Below, piece after piece: positions 8,637 to 16,551 of a stretch of 64,000 nucleotides of DNA. This DNA is from Vulgatibacter incomptus_A (GTDB lineage: Bacteria; Myxococcota; Myxococcia; Myxococcales; Vulgatibacteraceae), in the NCBI GenBank assembly GCA_040391605.1, contig JBEBXK010000014.1:29667-93666 (forward strand), in the 5' to 3' direction. The notes beneath the pieces are model-generated. The model did not search any database, had not been told where the DNA came from, and saw nothing but the letters and a program-made list of their open reading frames with translations. A program made the position numbers and the translations under genes. Each line of letters starts with the position of its first letter. Position 1 is the stretch's first letter.

Positions 8637-11432
8637 ATGGTTTGTCCGGGCCCCTTCGATCGGGGATCGTCCGGTCGTCCCTTTTGGAAAAGGCGGGAGG
8701 ACGAGCTGGCCTCTGAAGAGATCCCGACGCCCCCACTCATCGGCCGCGACGCGCCGCTGGGGGAGAAGACCGCCCTCGCCCTCGAGTTGGAGGCCTTGGT
8801 GGGAGCGGGGAACGTGTCCACCGACCGCGCCGAGAGGTGGAGGGCGGCGGAGGATATGTGGCCGAAGGCCTTCCTATGGGAGCGCGAGGGGCGGGGGCCG
8901 ACGCCGCCTGACGCGGTGGTCCGACCTGGCAGCGCAGAGGAGGTGGCGGAGGTCGTCCGCTTCGCGAGGAGGCGCGCCATCCCCCTGACGCCCTACGGCG
9001 CGGGCAGCGGGGTATGTGGGGGCGCGATCGCTGTGCAGGGTGGGATCACACTACGTCTGGAACGCCTCGATCGGGTGTTGCGCATCGATCGGGATCAGCT
9101 CTTCGTCGAGGCGCAGGCGGGGATCCTGGGCGTGGATCTGGAGGCGGCCCTCCGTGCCGAGGGGCTCACGCTGGGACACTTCCCTTCCTCCATCGGCTGC
9201 TCGACCCTGGGCGGATGGCTGGCTGCGCGCTCGGCGGGGCAATGCTCGTCCCGCTACGGCAAGATCGAGGACATGGTGCTGGGGCTGCGCTGCGTCCTGG
9301 GCACCGGGGAGATCGTGCGCCCCCAGCGTCCAGCCAGTGGGATCGACTGGATCGAGCTGCTGCTCGGCAGCGAGGGCACCTTGGGGATCTTCGTGGACGC
9401 CAGGCTGCGGGTCTGGCCGGCTCCGCGGGACGTCGTCCCCCGCGCCTTCCGCTTCCCCACGCTCGACGCCGGATTGTCTGCGATGCAGGCGGTCTTTCGC
9501 GCCGGCCTTCGCCCTGCCGTGGCGCGGCTCTACGATCCCCCGGATACGCTGCTGGCCCTCGGCCTTCCGGGATGGTCGAAACAGCCGCTCGATCAGGGCG
9601 ACCCGCAGGAGCGGCGGCCCCCCGGCCCCGGAGAGCTGCGACCGGACTTCGCTGGATCCTCTGCATCGGAGCGGGGGAAGAAGCCGGCCGCGGCGAACGC
9701 TTGGGCGACGCGGCCTCCCGGCTCCGGGGAGCGGCGGCCGGGCTTCGCCGGAGCCTCATCGTCGGCGCCGGGGAAGAATCAGGCCCCGGGGACGCTGACC
9801 GCGCTCCTGGACGACGCGCGCCGGATCGTCCGCGACCCGTTCGAGGCGATCCCCCGCGTGGCGTTGGACGCCGTCCTCTCCCGGGCGAAGCTCCTCAACG
9901 ATGCCGCGTCTCTGGCGCGGGCGAGCCTCCTGGTCTTCGTTCACGAAGGCTCCTTCGGCGACGCGGAGTCCGAGGCGTCCCAGGCCCGTGACATCTGCCT
10001 GGCCCACGGCGGCGTCGATCGCGGGGAGGCGCCTGGGGGGCGATGGCTCCGAGATCGTTACACCGTCTCTTACAAGCTCCCCCGGATCTTCGAAGCGGGC
10101 GGCTGGGCCGACACCTTCGAGGTGGCGACGTCGTGGGGCAGGGTGCATCGGCTCTTCGCCGCCGTCCGCGATGCGGTGGCGCCCCACGCCCTCGTGATGG
10201 CCCACTTCAGCCACGCCTACGCGGACGGTTGCTCCATCTACTTCACCTTCTCCGGCCCCGCCCTCCGCCCGGCGGACGGCCTCGCGTCCTACGATCGTGC
10301 CTTCGGCGCGGCCCTGGACGCCGCGGTGGCGGCCGGCGCCACCATCACCCACCACCACGGCGTCGGCCTCTACAAGGGCCCCTGGCTCCGGGAGGAGCTC
10401 GGCGAAGGGGGCCTCAGCTTTCTGCGCAAGCTCGAGGCCGCTTGGGATCCCGACGGCATCCTCAACCCCGGCAAGCTCGGCCTCTCTGCGGGCCCCGAAG
10501 TGAAAGTGTCACCTTCTGATGCAGCTACAGTCGACCAGACGAAGCTGACTTCGGTGGGGGAGCTGGAGAGAGACGCACGCCCCGAAGTGAATGTGTCATC
10601 TTCTAATACAACCGGAGTCCATCAGACGAAGCTGACGTCGGTGGAGGAGCTGGACGAAGACGCGATGTGGATCCGCGCCTTCGCCGGCGCGAAGGTGAGC
10701 GAGGTGGAGGCACGGCTGCGCACAGCGGGCCTCAGCCTCGGCTCCCAGCCTCCCTCGATCTTCGATGGGACCGTCGCCCATTGGCTGGAGGGTCCCCTCG
10801 CCGGCAGGCGGGTGGAGGGAGGCAGGCTGGTCCCCGGCGTCGCGTCGATCGAGGCGGCGCTACCCGGCGGCCTCCTCTATGACTCCCGGCCAGCGCCCCG
10901 CTCGGCGGCAGGCCCCGCCGTGGCCAACCTCATCCTGGGGGGAGAGGGCGCCCACGGCAGCCTGATGGCCGCGACCCTGAAGGCCGAGCCCGTCCCCGGG
11001 GAGACGGCGAGAGTCCATGTGCGCGGGGCCTCTCCGATCCTCGCTCGGCTCCTGGAGGCGCTCACCCTCGATCCCTGCCCAACCCTGGAGGCCCTGATCG
11101 CCGGCGGCGATCCCATGGAGGCGAGCTTCTCCTTCGCCTCGGACACTGGACCGCAGCGCGCGGCGGTAGGTCGGGCCATGGCCGCAGCCCAAGCGTTGGC
11201 GATCCTCTGCAGCGTGGCCCCTGGCATCCCCTCTCCGTCGCGAGGCTGGGAAGGTGAGCTCCCCCGCGAAGCCTGGTCCCGTGCCCTCGGCCTCCTCCCC
11301 GCCGGGAGCTTCGTCACCCTGCATCGGATCGCCAGGGAGAGCGCCATCTTCACCTGCGACCCGGTGGCCGGCACCGCCCTCGCCGGCCTCGTCCGGCCCT
11401 CCGACGACGAGCATCTCTCATTGCGTCATTGA
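8637..11432 (+). CDS. Alkyl-DHAP-synthase-like flavoprotein with second degenerate FAD-binding half
   Basis: About 931 residues from the ATG at 8637; starts at 8571 or near 8706 (CTG after GGGAGG) are also possible. Residues about 93-300 form a PCMH/FAD_binding_4 domain (PDAVVRPGSAEEV, PYGAGSGVCGG, LLLGSEGTLGI). Residues about 390-620 match the FAD-linked-oxidase cap of alkyldihydroxyacetonephosphate synthase, with MAHFSHAYADGCSIYF and the triple-His ITHHHGVG near residue 570. The ending DPDGILNPGKLGL is normally the C terminus. Here about 310 residues follow, and PSIFDGTVAHWL and LILGGEGAHGSL mirror the first FAD half in order. Two linkers contain in-frame tandem repeats. The position after glpABC suggests use of DHAP, but the substrate is inferred. 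Confidence 0.75.
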   Translation: MVCPGPFDRGSSGRPFWKRREDELASEEIPTPPLIGRDAPLGEKTALALELEALVGAGNVSTDRAERWRAAEDMWPKAFLWEREGRGPTPPDAVVRPGSAEEVAEVVRFARRRAIPLTPYGAGSGVCGGAIAVQGGITLRLERLDRVLRIDRDQLFVEAQAGILGVDLEAALRAEGLTLGHFPSSIGCSTLGGWLAARSAGQCSSRYGKIEDMVLGLRCVLGTGEIVRPQRPASGIDWIELLLGSEGTLGIFVDARLRVWPAPRDVVPRAFRFPTLDAGLSAMQAVFRAGLRPAVARLYDPPDTLLALGLPGWSKQPLDQGDPQERRPPGPGELRPDFAGSSASERGKKPAAANAWATRPPGSGERRPGFAGASSSAPGKNQAPGTLTALLDDARRIVRDPFEAIPRVALDAVLSRAKLLNDAASLARASLLVFVHEGSFGDAESEASQARDICLAHGGVDRGEAPGGRWLRDRYTVSYKLPRIFEAGGWADTFEVATSWGRVHRLFAAVRDAVAPHALVMAHFSHAYADGCSIYFTFSGPALRPADGLASYDRAFGAALDAAVAAGATITHHHGVGLYKGPWLREELGEGGLSFLRKLEAAWDPDGILNPGKLGLSAGPEVKVSPSDAATVDQTKLTSVGELERDARPEVNVSSSNTTGVHQTKLTSVEELDEDAMWIRAFAGAKVSEVEARLRTAGLSLGSQPPSIFDGTVAHWLEGPLAGRRVEGGRLVPGVASIEAALPGGLLYDSRPAPRSAAGPAVANLILGGEGAHGSLMAATLKAEPVPGETARVHVRGASPILARLLEALTLDPCPTLEALIAGGDPMEASFSFASDTGPQRAAVGRAMAAAQALAILCSVAPGIPSPSRGWEGELPREAWSRALGLLPAGSFVTLHRIARESAIFTCDPVAGTALAGLVRPSDDEHLSLRH
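9615..9786 (+). repeat. In-frame tandem repeat in first linker of the AGPS-like gene
   Basis: Two diverged copies start near 9615 and 9711, an offset of 96 bases or 32 codons. They encode RPPGPGELRPDFAGSSASER and RPPGSGERRPGFAGASSSAP. The Pro/Gly/Ser-rich character suggests a flexible linker that grew by duplication. Confidence 0.75.
10493..10666 (+). repeat. 87-bp in-frame tandem duplication in second linker of the AGPS-like gene
   Basis: Copies are 10493-10579 and 10580-10666, each beginning CCCCGAAGTGAA and containing CAGACGAAGCTGAC. They encode two 29-residue units (PEVKVS...QTKLTSVGEL and PEVNVS...QTKLTSVEEL). The outer parts are conserved and the middle has diverged. The duplication lies exactly between the complete AGPS-like unit and the extra C-terminal half. 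Confidence 0.85.
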
Positions 11433-11677
11433 GATCCTACGAGTCGTTCCAAAGCCGCGTACAGCCGAAGGGCGGAGCCGGCGGACGAATGGCGCCCGCG
11501 AGCGAAGCGGGAGCCCGACGGTAGCGCTCCTCTCCACCGTGGGACGAGCCGTCACGGATCCAACTGCGGCGAGCGATAGCCGCACGGGTGCTGACCTCGA
11601 GTCGATCGCACCATCTGCGTTGCGGGAAGCGGTGCCGCCCGCCATGATGCCCGCCTTCCCCGCAACGAGAGGATGGG

Positions 11678-12607
11678 ATGGGTCGGAAGGTCGTCTTCAT
11701 CGTCAACCCCCAGAGCGGCAACGGCGCCACCGGCCGCCAGTGGCGGGGCCTCGCCAGCCGCATCCGCGCCGAGATCGGCGACTTCGGCGAGCACTTCACC
11801 ACGCGCCCCGTGGAGGCGACCTCCCTCGCCACCCACGCGCTACGCGAAGGCGCCGACGTGGTGGTGGCGGTAGGCGGCGACGGCACCATCAACGAGGTGG
11901 TGAACGGCTTCTTCGATCCCAGCGGTGCGCCCGTACGCGCAGAGGCCTCCCTGGGCCTCTTCCCCAGGGGCACCGGCAGCGACTTCCTCAGGACCCTCGA
12001 CTTCGCGTCCCACGGCGTCGCCTCCATCGCGGCCCGCTTGCGGGAGCCGCGGGGCCGGCGCATCGACGTGGGCCGCGTCTCCTACCTGAAGGACGACGGC
12101 AGCCCAGCCCAGCGCTACTTCATCAACGTCGCGTCCTTCGGCACCTCCGGCCTGGTGGACCGCTACGTGAACCGCGCCACCAAGGCCTTGGGCGGCAAGG
12201 CCTCCTTCGCCATCGGCGCCGTCCGCGGACTCCTGGCCTACGACGATCGTCGCTGTGAAGTCCGCTTCGACGACGGGGCCTGGGAGCCCTTCGACGTCAC
12301 CTGCCTCGCCGTCGCCAACGGCCGGTATTTCGGCGGCGGCATGATGGTCGCCCCGGAGGCCGCCCTGGACGACGGCCTCTTCGACGTGACCATCTGGAGC
12401 GGCTTCGGCCTCTCCGACTTCGTCCTCAAACGAAAGATGATCTACGACGGCACCCACACCCGCCTCGCAGGCACCACCACCCGCCGCGCCCGCAAGCTCG
12501 AAGCCCGCTGCGCCGACGAATGCCTCCTCGACGTGGACGGTGAGGCGCCCGGCAGGCTCCCGATCACCGTCGACCTCCTCCCCGCCGCCCTCTCCATCAT
12601 CACCTGA
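11678..12607 (+). CDS. Diacylglycerol/lipid kinase family protein (YegS/DagK fold)
   Basis: A 309-residue member of the DAGK catalytic family, which phosphorylates diacylglycerol or related lipids such as sphingoid bases with ATP. The N terminus is KVVFIVNPQSGNGATGR, the nucleotide-binding motif VVAVGGDGTINEVVNG is intact, and LGLFPRGTGSDFLRT follows, as in YegS/DgkB. The C-terminal beta-sandwich includes ANGRYFGGGMMVAPEA. A GAGAGG site precedes the ATG. It stands alone between the AGPS-like gene and pdxH. Given the ether-lipid and ceramide genes in the window the lipid substrate is open; diacylglycerol is the default. Confidence 0.88.
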   Translation: MGRKVVFIVNPQSGNGATGRQWRGLASRIRAEIGDFGEHFTTRPVEATSLATHALREGADVVVAVGGDGTINEVVNGFFDPSGAPVRAEASLGLFPRGTGSDFLRTLDFASHGVASIAARLREPRGRRIDVGRVSYLKDDGSPAQRYFINVASFGTSGLVDRYVNRATKALGGKASFAIGAVRGLLAYDDRRCEVRFDDGAWEPFDVTCLAVANGRYFGGGMMVAPEAALDDGLFDVTIWSGFGLSDFVLKRKMIYDGTHTRLAGTTTRRARKLEARCADECLLDVDGEAPGRLPITVDLLPAALSIIT

Positions 12608-12718
12608 GATGGATCGGCGGAACGCCTGCTGAAGGGAGCGCCCTCGGATCTCGCGGGCCGATCTCAAGGCGCTGGCGACCGCCAGGGCCTCGGATGGACT
12701 CGGGTAGCAGTCGCGATC

Positions 12719-13393
12719 GTGTACGTGGATTTCGCGACGTCGATCGCGCGGACTCCTTTGACGGAGGCCGCCGAAGAGATTAGACGGCAAGACCTCGACA
12801 AGGAGATCCCCCTGGTGCCGGCCCATCCCATCGAACGCTTCGAGAAGCTGCTGGCGGACGCGACCGCCGAGCAGCTCCCGCTCCCCAACGCCGTGTCCCT
12901 CGCCACGGTCGGCGAGGAGGGCCGCCCGTCGGTGCGGATGGTGCTCCTCAAGGGGGTCGATCCCCGGGGCTTCGTCTTCTACACCAACCTCGGGAGCCGC
13001 AAGGCCCGGGAGCTCGCAGCGCATCCCTACGCAGCCCTCTGCTTCCATTGGGTCGCCTTCGACGAGCAGGTTCGGGTGGAGGGCCGGGTGGAGCCGGTCT
13101 CCGACGAGGAGGCCGATGCCTACTTCCGCACCCGCGCCCGCGGTAGCCAGATCGGCGCCTGGGCCTCGCTGCAGAGCCGGCCGCTGATTTCTCGAGACGA
13201 GCTCGTTTCGAGGGTGGGAGAGGTGGAGCGGCGCTTCGAGGGGCAGGAGGTCCCGCGGCCGCCGTTCTGGTCCGGCTTCCTGCTTCGCCCCGATCGGATC
13301 GAGTTCTGGTCCGGGAAACCGGATCGACTCCACGATCGACAGGTCTTCACGCTCAGTGGTGGAGAGTGGGAGGAGCAGCGCCTCTTTCCCTGA
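12719..13393 (+). CDS. pdxH: Pyridoxamine 5'-phosphate oxidase
   Basis: A 224-residue FMN enzyme that oxidises pyridoxamine or pyridoxine phosphate to pyridoxal phosphate. The family signatures are continuous: NAVSLATVGEEGRPSVRMVL, LKGVDPRGFVFYTNLGSRKA, AYFRTRARGSQIGAWAS and the C-terminal WSGKPDRLHDRQVF. Length agrees with the family (about 215-220). The GTG at 12719 is used as the start; no strong ribosome-binding site is visible, so a slightly later start cannot be excluded. The gene is convergent with the patatin gene. Confidence 0.95.
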   Translation: MYVDFATSIARTPLTEAAEEIRRQDLDKEIPLVPAHPIERFEKLLADATAEQLPLPNAVSLATVGEEGRPSVRMVLLKGVDPRGFVFYTNLGSRKARELAAHPYAALCFHWVAFDEQVRVEGRVEPVSDEEADAYFRTRARGSQIGAWASLQSRPLISRDELVSRVGEVERRFEGQEVPRPPFWSGFLLRPDRIEFWSGKPDRLHDRQVFTLSGGEWEEQRLFP

Positions 13394-13532
13394 GTCGGTG
13401 AAGCACTTGGCGAGCCGGCGGCGAGCAGACGCCAGCATGCGCTCTCCCTTGGTCAGGATGGTCGTCAGGCGTCGCCTCATCGCCTGCGCCGGAGCCGCCC
13501 CGGGGGCGGCTTCCTCGTTCCCGCTGCTGGCG

Positions 13533-14906
13533 TCAGGCGCCTCCGTGTTCTGAGGCGGCTGCCGCCATCTCGAACTGCGCGGCCTCGGTCTCCGACTCGG
13601 GTTCGGACGAGAAGAACCGGAGCCACTCGTCGCGCTTGGCGCGGGCGTCGTTGCGCCCGAGCTCGACGAGTCTGGCTGCGAAGCCGCCGTCAAAGAGGAG
13701 GTAGGAGACGAGGTCTGCGCGATCCATCGCCTCGGACTCCGCGAGCCGGCGGACCACACCGCCGACGAAGCCGCTGGCGCGTTTTCGAAACTCGGGGGAG
13801 CGCGCGTACTCGGCGGCGAGGGTGCCGAGGTGCTGCGAGGGGTGGACCAGGATGTTCCGGATCCACTGCATCGGATGGTGGCGCATCGGGGCGAAGGCGT
13901 CGTTGAGCACGGACTCGAAGCTCGGCCCATAGGACTTGGTCCCTGCCTCGAGGATCGCGTTGAAGCGTCGCAGGCGGTTGAGGTCCTCGTCGATTCGATC
14001 GAGGAGGAGGGCGTCCAGCGTCTTGCCGGCGATGAAGGCCGCCGTTGGAAAGGCCTCCTTCTCCTTCTCCGCCTCCCGGCGCGCGAGCCTGGCCTGGAGC
14101 GCCTCCTCGGATTCCATGGCGGGGCCGTGCTCGGGGCCCGGCGCGACCTCGCCGCCGCCGGGGAGGAGAAAGTTCGTCACCGGGCGATGTCGCAGCGAGA
14201 CCACGATCACCCGTCGGGCGCCCAGGCGCAGGGCCGGGCTCAAGGGGACGCTCTGCCGCAGGCCCCCGTCCACATAGAGCTCGCCCCCGACGGGCACCGC
14301 CGGAAAAAGGAGGGGGATGGCCGCGGACGCGAGGGCGTGGGATGGCCCGATCCTCGCGGCGATGGCGCGGTAGTGAAAGTCCCGGCTCCACGGCGGCGCG
14401 TCACGCCCTCGCCGCTGGAGGAAGACAGTGGTCCTCCCGCTGGCTACGCGGGTGCAGGAGACCGAGAGGGCGTAGAGGGCGCCGCTTCGGATGTTGCGGC
14501 TGATGTTGCGCCAGGGCACGGTGCTGCGGACCAGCTCCCGCAGCCCCGACGGATCCACGATCCCGCCGAAGTCCCGCTGCGCCTCTGGCGAGGGCGTGCG
14601 CCGCACCAGGTCCCTCACCAGTCGGATCGCGTCCCTGGCGCCGAAGCTCAGCACATTCTCGATGCGGAGCGAGGTCCACTTGTTGGCCATCTCCTCGGCC
14701 TGCCGGCTGGGATCCGCCGCCGCCGCCGCCAGATAGCACGCGTTGATCGCACCCACCGAGGTGCCAGCCAGGACGTCGATCGGCACGTGGAAGCCCAGAT
14801 CCTTCGAGAGCTCCTCGCGCAGATAGCCCATGACGCCAGCCTCGTAGGCGCCCCGCGCCGCGCCCCCGCCGAGCACCAGGGCGGTGCGGGTATGCCTCTT
14901 CATCAT
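13533..14906 (-). CDS. Patatin-like phospholipase
   Basis: A 457-residue patatin-family serine hydrolase. The oxyanion motif ALVLGGGAARGAYEAGVM is at the N terminus, the nucleophile elbow is GTSVG at about residues 48-52, and the catalytic Asp lies in YVDGGLRQSVPLSP, giving the Ser-Asp dyad. The roughly 200-residue C-terminal part is helical and charged (RREAEKEKEAF) and is not part of the catalytic domain. There is no signal peptide, so it is predicted cytosolic or membrane-associated. Expected activity is release of fatty acids from membrane lipids. Its position beside the exporter gene on the same strand does not clarify the substrate. Confidence 0.9.
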   Translation of the reverse strand: MMKRHTRTALVLGGGAARGAYEAGVMGYLREELSKDLGFHVPIDVLAGTSVGAINACYLAAAAADPSRQAEEMANKWTSLRIENVLSFGARDAIRLVRDLVRRTPSPEAQRDFGGIVDPSGLRELVRSTVPWRNISRNIRSGALYALSVSCTRVASGRTTVFLQRRGRDAPPWSRDFHYRAIAARIGPSHALASAAIPLLFPAVPVGGELYVDGGLRQSVPLSPALRLGARRVIVVSLRHRPVTNFLLPGGGEVAPGPEHGPAMESEEALQARLARREAEKEKEAFPTAAFIAGKTLDALLLDRIDEDLNRLRRFNAILEAGTKSYGPSFESVLNDAFAPMRHHPMQWIRNILVHPSQHLGTLAAEYARSPEFRKRASGFVGGVVRRLAESEAMDRADLVSYLLFDGGFAARLVELGRNDARAKRDEWLRFFSSEPESETEAAQFEMAAAASEHGGA

Positions 14907-15000
14907 CCACTTCTCCCGTCTTGCCTCGATCCTGGGGCCACGATACCCACCGGCGACGGCAAGCCCAACAAAAGCAGCCAGGCACGTGAAACGAGAGGGC

Positions 15001-16281
15001 TCAGAGCACCTTGCGGGGCGGGACGATCAGGTTGGCCACCAGGAGTCCGGTGACGATCGACATCGCGATCAGGCCCACGGAGAAGGCGATGCCGATCCCG
15101 GTGGTGGGATCGTGGCCGCGCAGCGCGTCGAGGCTGCGGAAGCCGATGCTCCCCGGGACCAGGAGGATCAGGCCCGGGATGATGGTGAGGATGGCCGGCT
15201 TGCCCAGGGTGCGGGCCATGGCGTTGCTCGCCATGCAGAGCACAAGGGAGCCGACGAAGGCGCCGAGCTCGGAGCCCAGCCAATGGGAGCCGAAGCGGGT
15301 GGCGCCGAAGGAGAGGACGCCGGCGATGACCACCCAGATCAGGTCGCGAGGCTTGGCGCGGAAGAGCACCGCGGTCGCGCCGGTGGCGAGCAGCAGGGCA
15401 GGGACCACGGTCCAGGCGGGGAGGGTGGGGCCTTGAGAGAGGTCCGTGACCGCCGGGAGGACGCGATCGAGTTGGCTCCCCAGCGCCACGCCGAAGACGA
15501 GCTGCATCAGGGTGAGGATCGCGCCGGTGAAGCGGGTGGTGCCCGAGACGAGGTTGCGTGTCGCCAGCTCGGTCATCCCCACCGTGATCGCGAGGCCGGG
15601 CAGCAGCGGGATCAGCCCGGCGACGATCGAGGTCTGGGTGGAGAAGGGACCGAGGACGCGCGTGAGCGCAACGGCGATCACCGCAGCGCCGAAGGCACCC
15701 AGGGCCTCCGTGACCCTGGCGACGCCGGGATGGGATCCGGAGAGGATCAGCAGCGGCCCGAGCCAGAGGCTGATCCCCACCGCCGCGATCATCTCGCGGA
15801 GCTGCCCGCCCAGGAGGAAGGACGCCCCCGAGCCCACCAGGGCCACGCAGAGGAGCCCCAACGCCGGATGATAGATGGGCGGCGACGAGAGGATCTCCTC
15901 CAGCCGCACCAGCCCCTGCTCCGCCGTGCGCTCGCCGCTCATCACCTCCGAGGTCAGGGCGTCGAGGTCCACCAGGCGTCCGAGGTCCGTCTCACCGGGC
16001 TCCACCCGGATCATCGCCGTCCGCAGCTCCGCCGGATCGCCGAAGGAGCCGAAGATCGCGGTGGGCGAGGAGTAGACGTAGCCCCGGAGGCCGAGCCTCG
16101 CGGAGAGGATGCTCGTCACCGCCTCGAGGCGGTGGGCGGGGATCCCGTAGCGATGGAGCGCCTTGGCCAGCCGGAGCACCAGCGTGATCCGTGGCTCGCC
16201 GACGATCGGCCGAGACGCGACGGGGACGAGCTCGGCCACCGGCTCTTCCGTACGCTCCACTTCCCTGCCCGACGACCCCAT
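15001..16281 (-). CDS. Threonine/serine exporter family protein (ThrE-like)
   Basis: A 426-residue inner-membrane protein of the ThrE family, with both halves (ThrE and ThrE_2 type) fused in one chain. The soluble N-terminal part (about residues 1-140) holds LAKALHRYGIPAHRLEAV and VYSSPTAIFGSFGDP, characteristic of the family. About ten hydrophobic segments follow, including YHPALGLLCVALVGSGASFL and AILTIIPGLILLVPGSIGFR near the C terminus. Likely role: proton-driven export of threonine and serine or related small molecules. It ends 94 bases before the patatin gene start on the same strand. Confidence 0.85.
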   Translation of the reverse strand: MGSSGREVERTEEPVAELVPVASRPIVGEPRITLVLRLAKALHRYGIPAHRLEAVTSILSARLGLRGYVYSSPTAIFGSFGDPAELRTAMIRVEPGETDLGRLVDLDALTSEVMSGERTAEQGLVRLEEILSSPPIYHPALGLLCVALVGSGASFLLGGQLREMIAAVGISLWLGPLLILSGSHPGVARVTEALGAFGAAVIAVALTRVLGPFSTQTSIVAGLIPLLPGLAITVGMTELATRNLVSGTTRFTGAILTLMQLVFGVALGSQLDRVLPAVTDLSQGPTLPAWTVVPALLLATGATAVLFRAKPRDLIWVVIAGVLSFGATRFGSHWLGSELGAFVGSLVLCMASNAMARTLGKPAILTIIPGLILLVPGSIGFRSLDALRGHDPTTGIGIAFSVGLIAMSIVTGLLVANLIVPPRKVL

Positions 16282-16507
16282 GCCTCGACACTCCAGGAGC
16301 CGCGCAAGACGAGAGCGACGGCGAAGGCGCTATTCAACAAATGTCCGAGGTCTCGTCAACTGGGCCTGCCGGGCGGTCAATCGAGGGTTGCAGCGACGTC
16401 TGGTGGACCGATCACCTGAGGGATCGCCGCCGAACTCGTCCCGCAGCGGAGGCGGCCGCTCCTGCGATGTCTCGTCGTCCATCGCTCGGCGCGCCGTCCT
16501 CGCCTAC

Positions 16508-16551
16508 TCCTCGGCTGAGTTCGCGAACTTCTTCCCGAACTCAGCCGAGGA
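16508..16551. repeat. Perfect 16-bp inverted repeat spanning the helicase stop codon
   Basis: The arms 16508-16523 (TCCTCGGCTGAGTTCG) and 16536-16551 are exact reverse complements around a 12-base loop. The right arm contains the last codons and stop of the helicase gene on the minus strand. No T-run follows on either strand, so it is not a classic intrinsic terminator; an mRNA 3'-end stabiliser or a mobile palindrome are alternatives. Confidence 0.85.

Noticed and set aside
11840..13930. 696-codon minus-strand frame across the lipid kinase and pdxH
   Set aside because: Shadow of two well-supported plus-strand genes; composition not protein-like.
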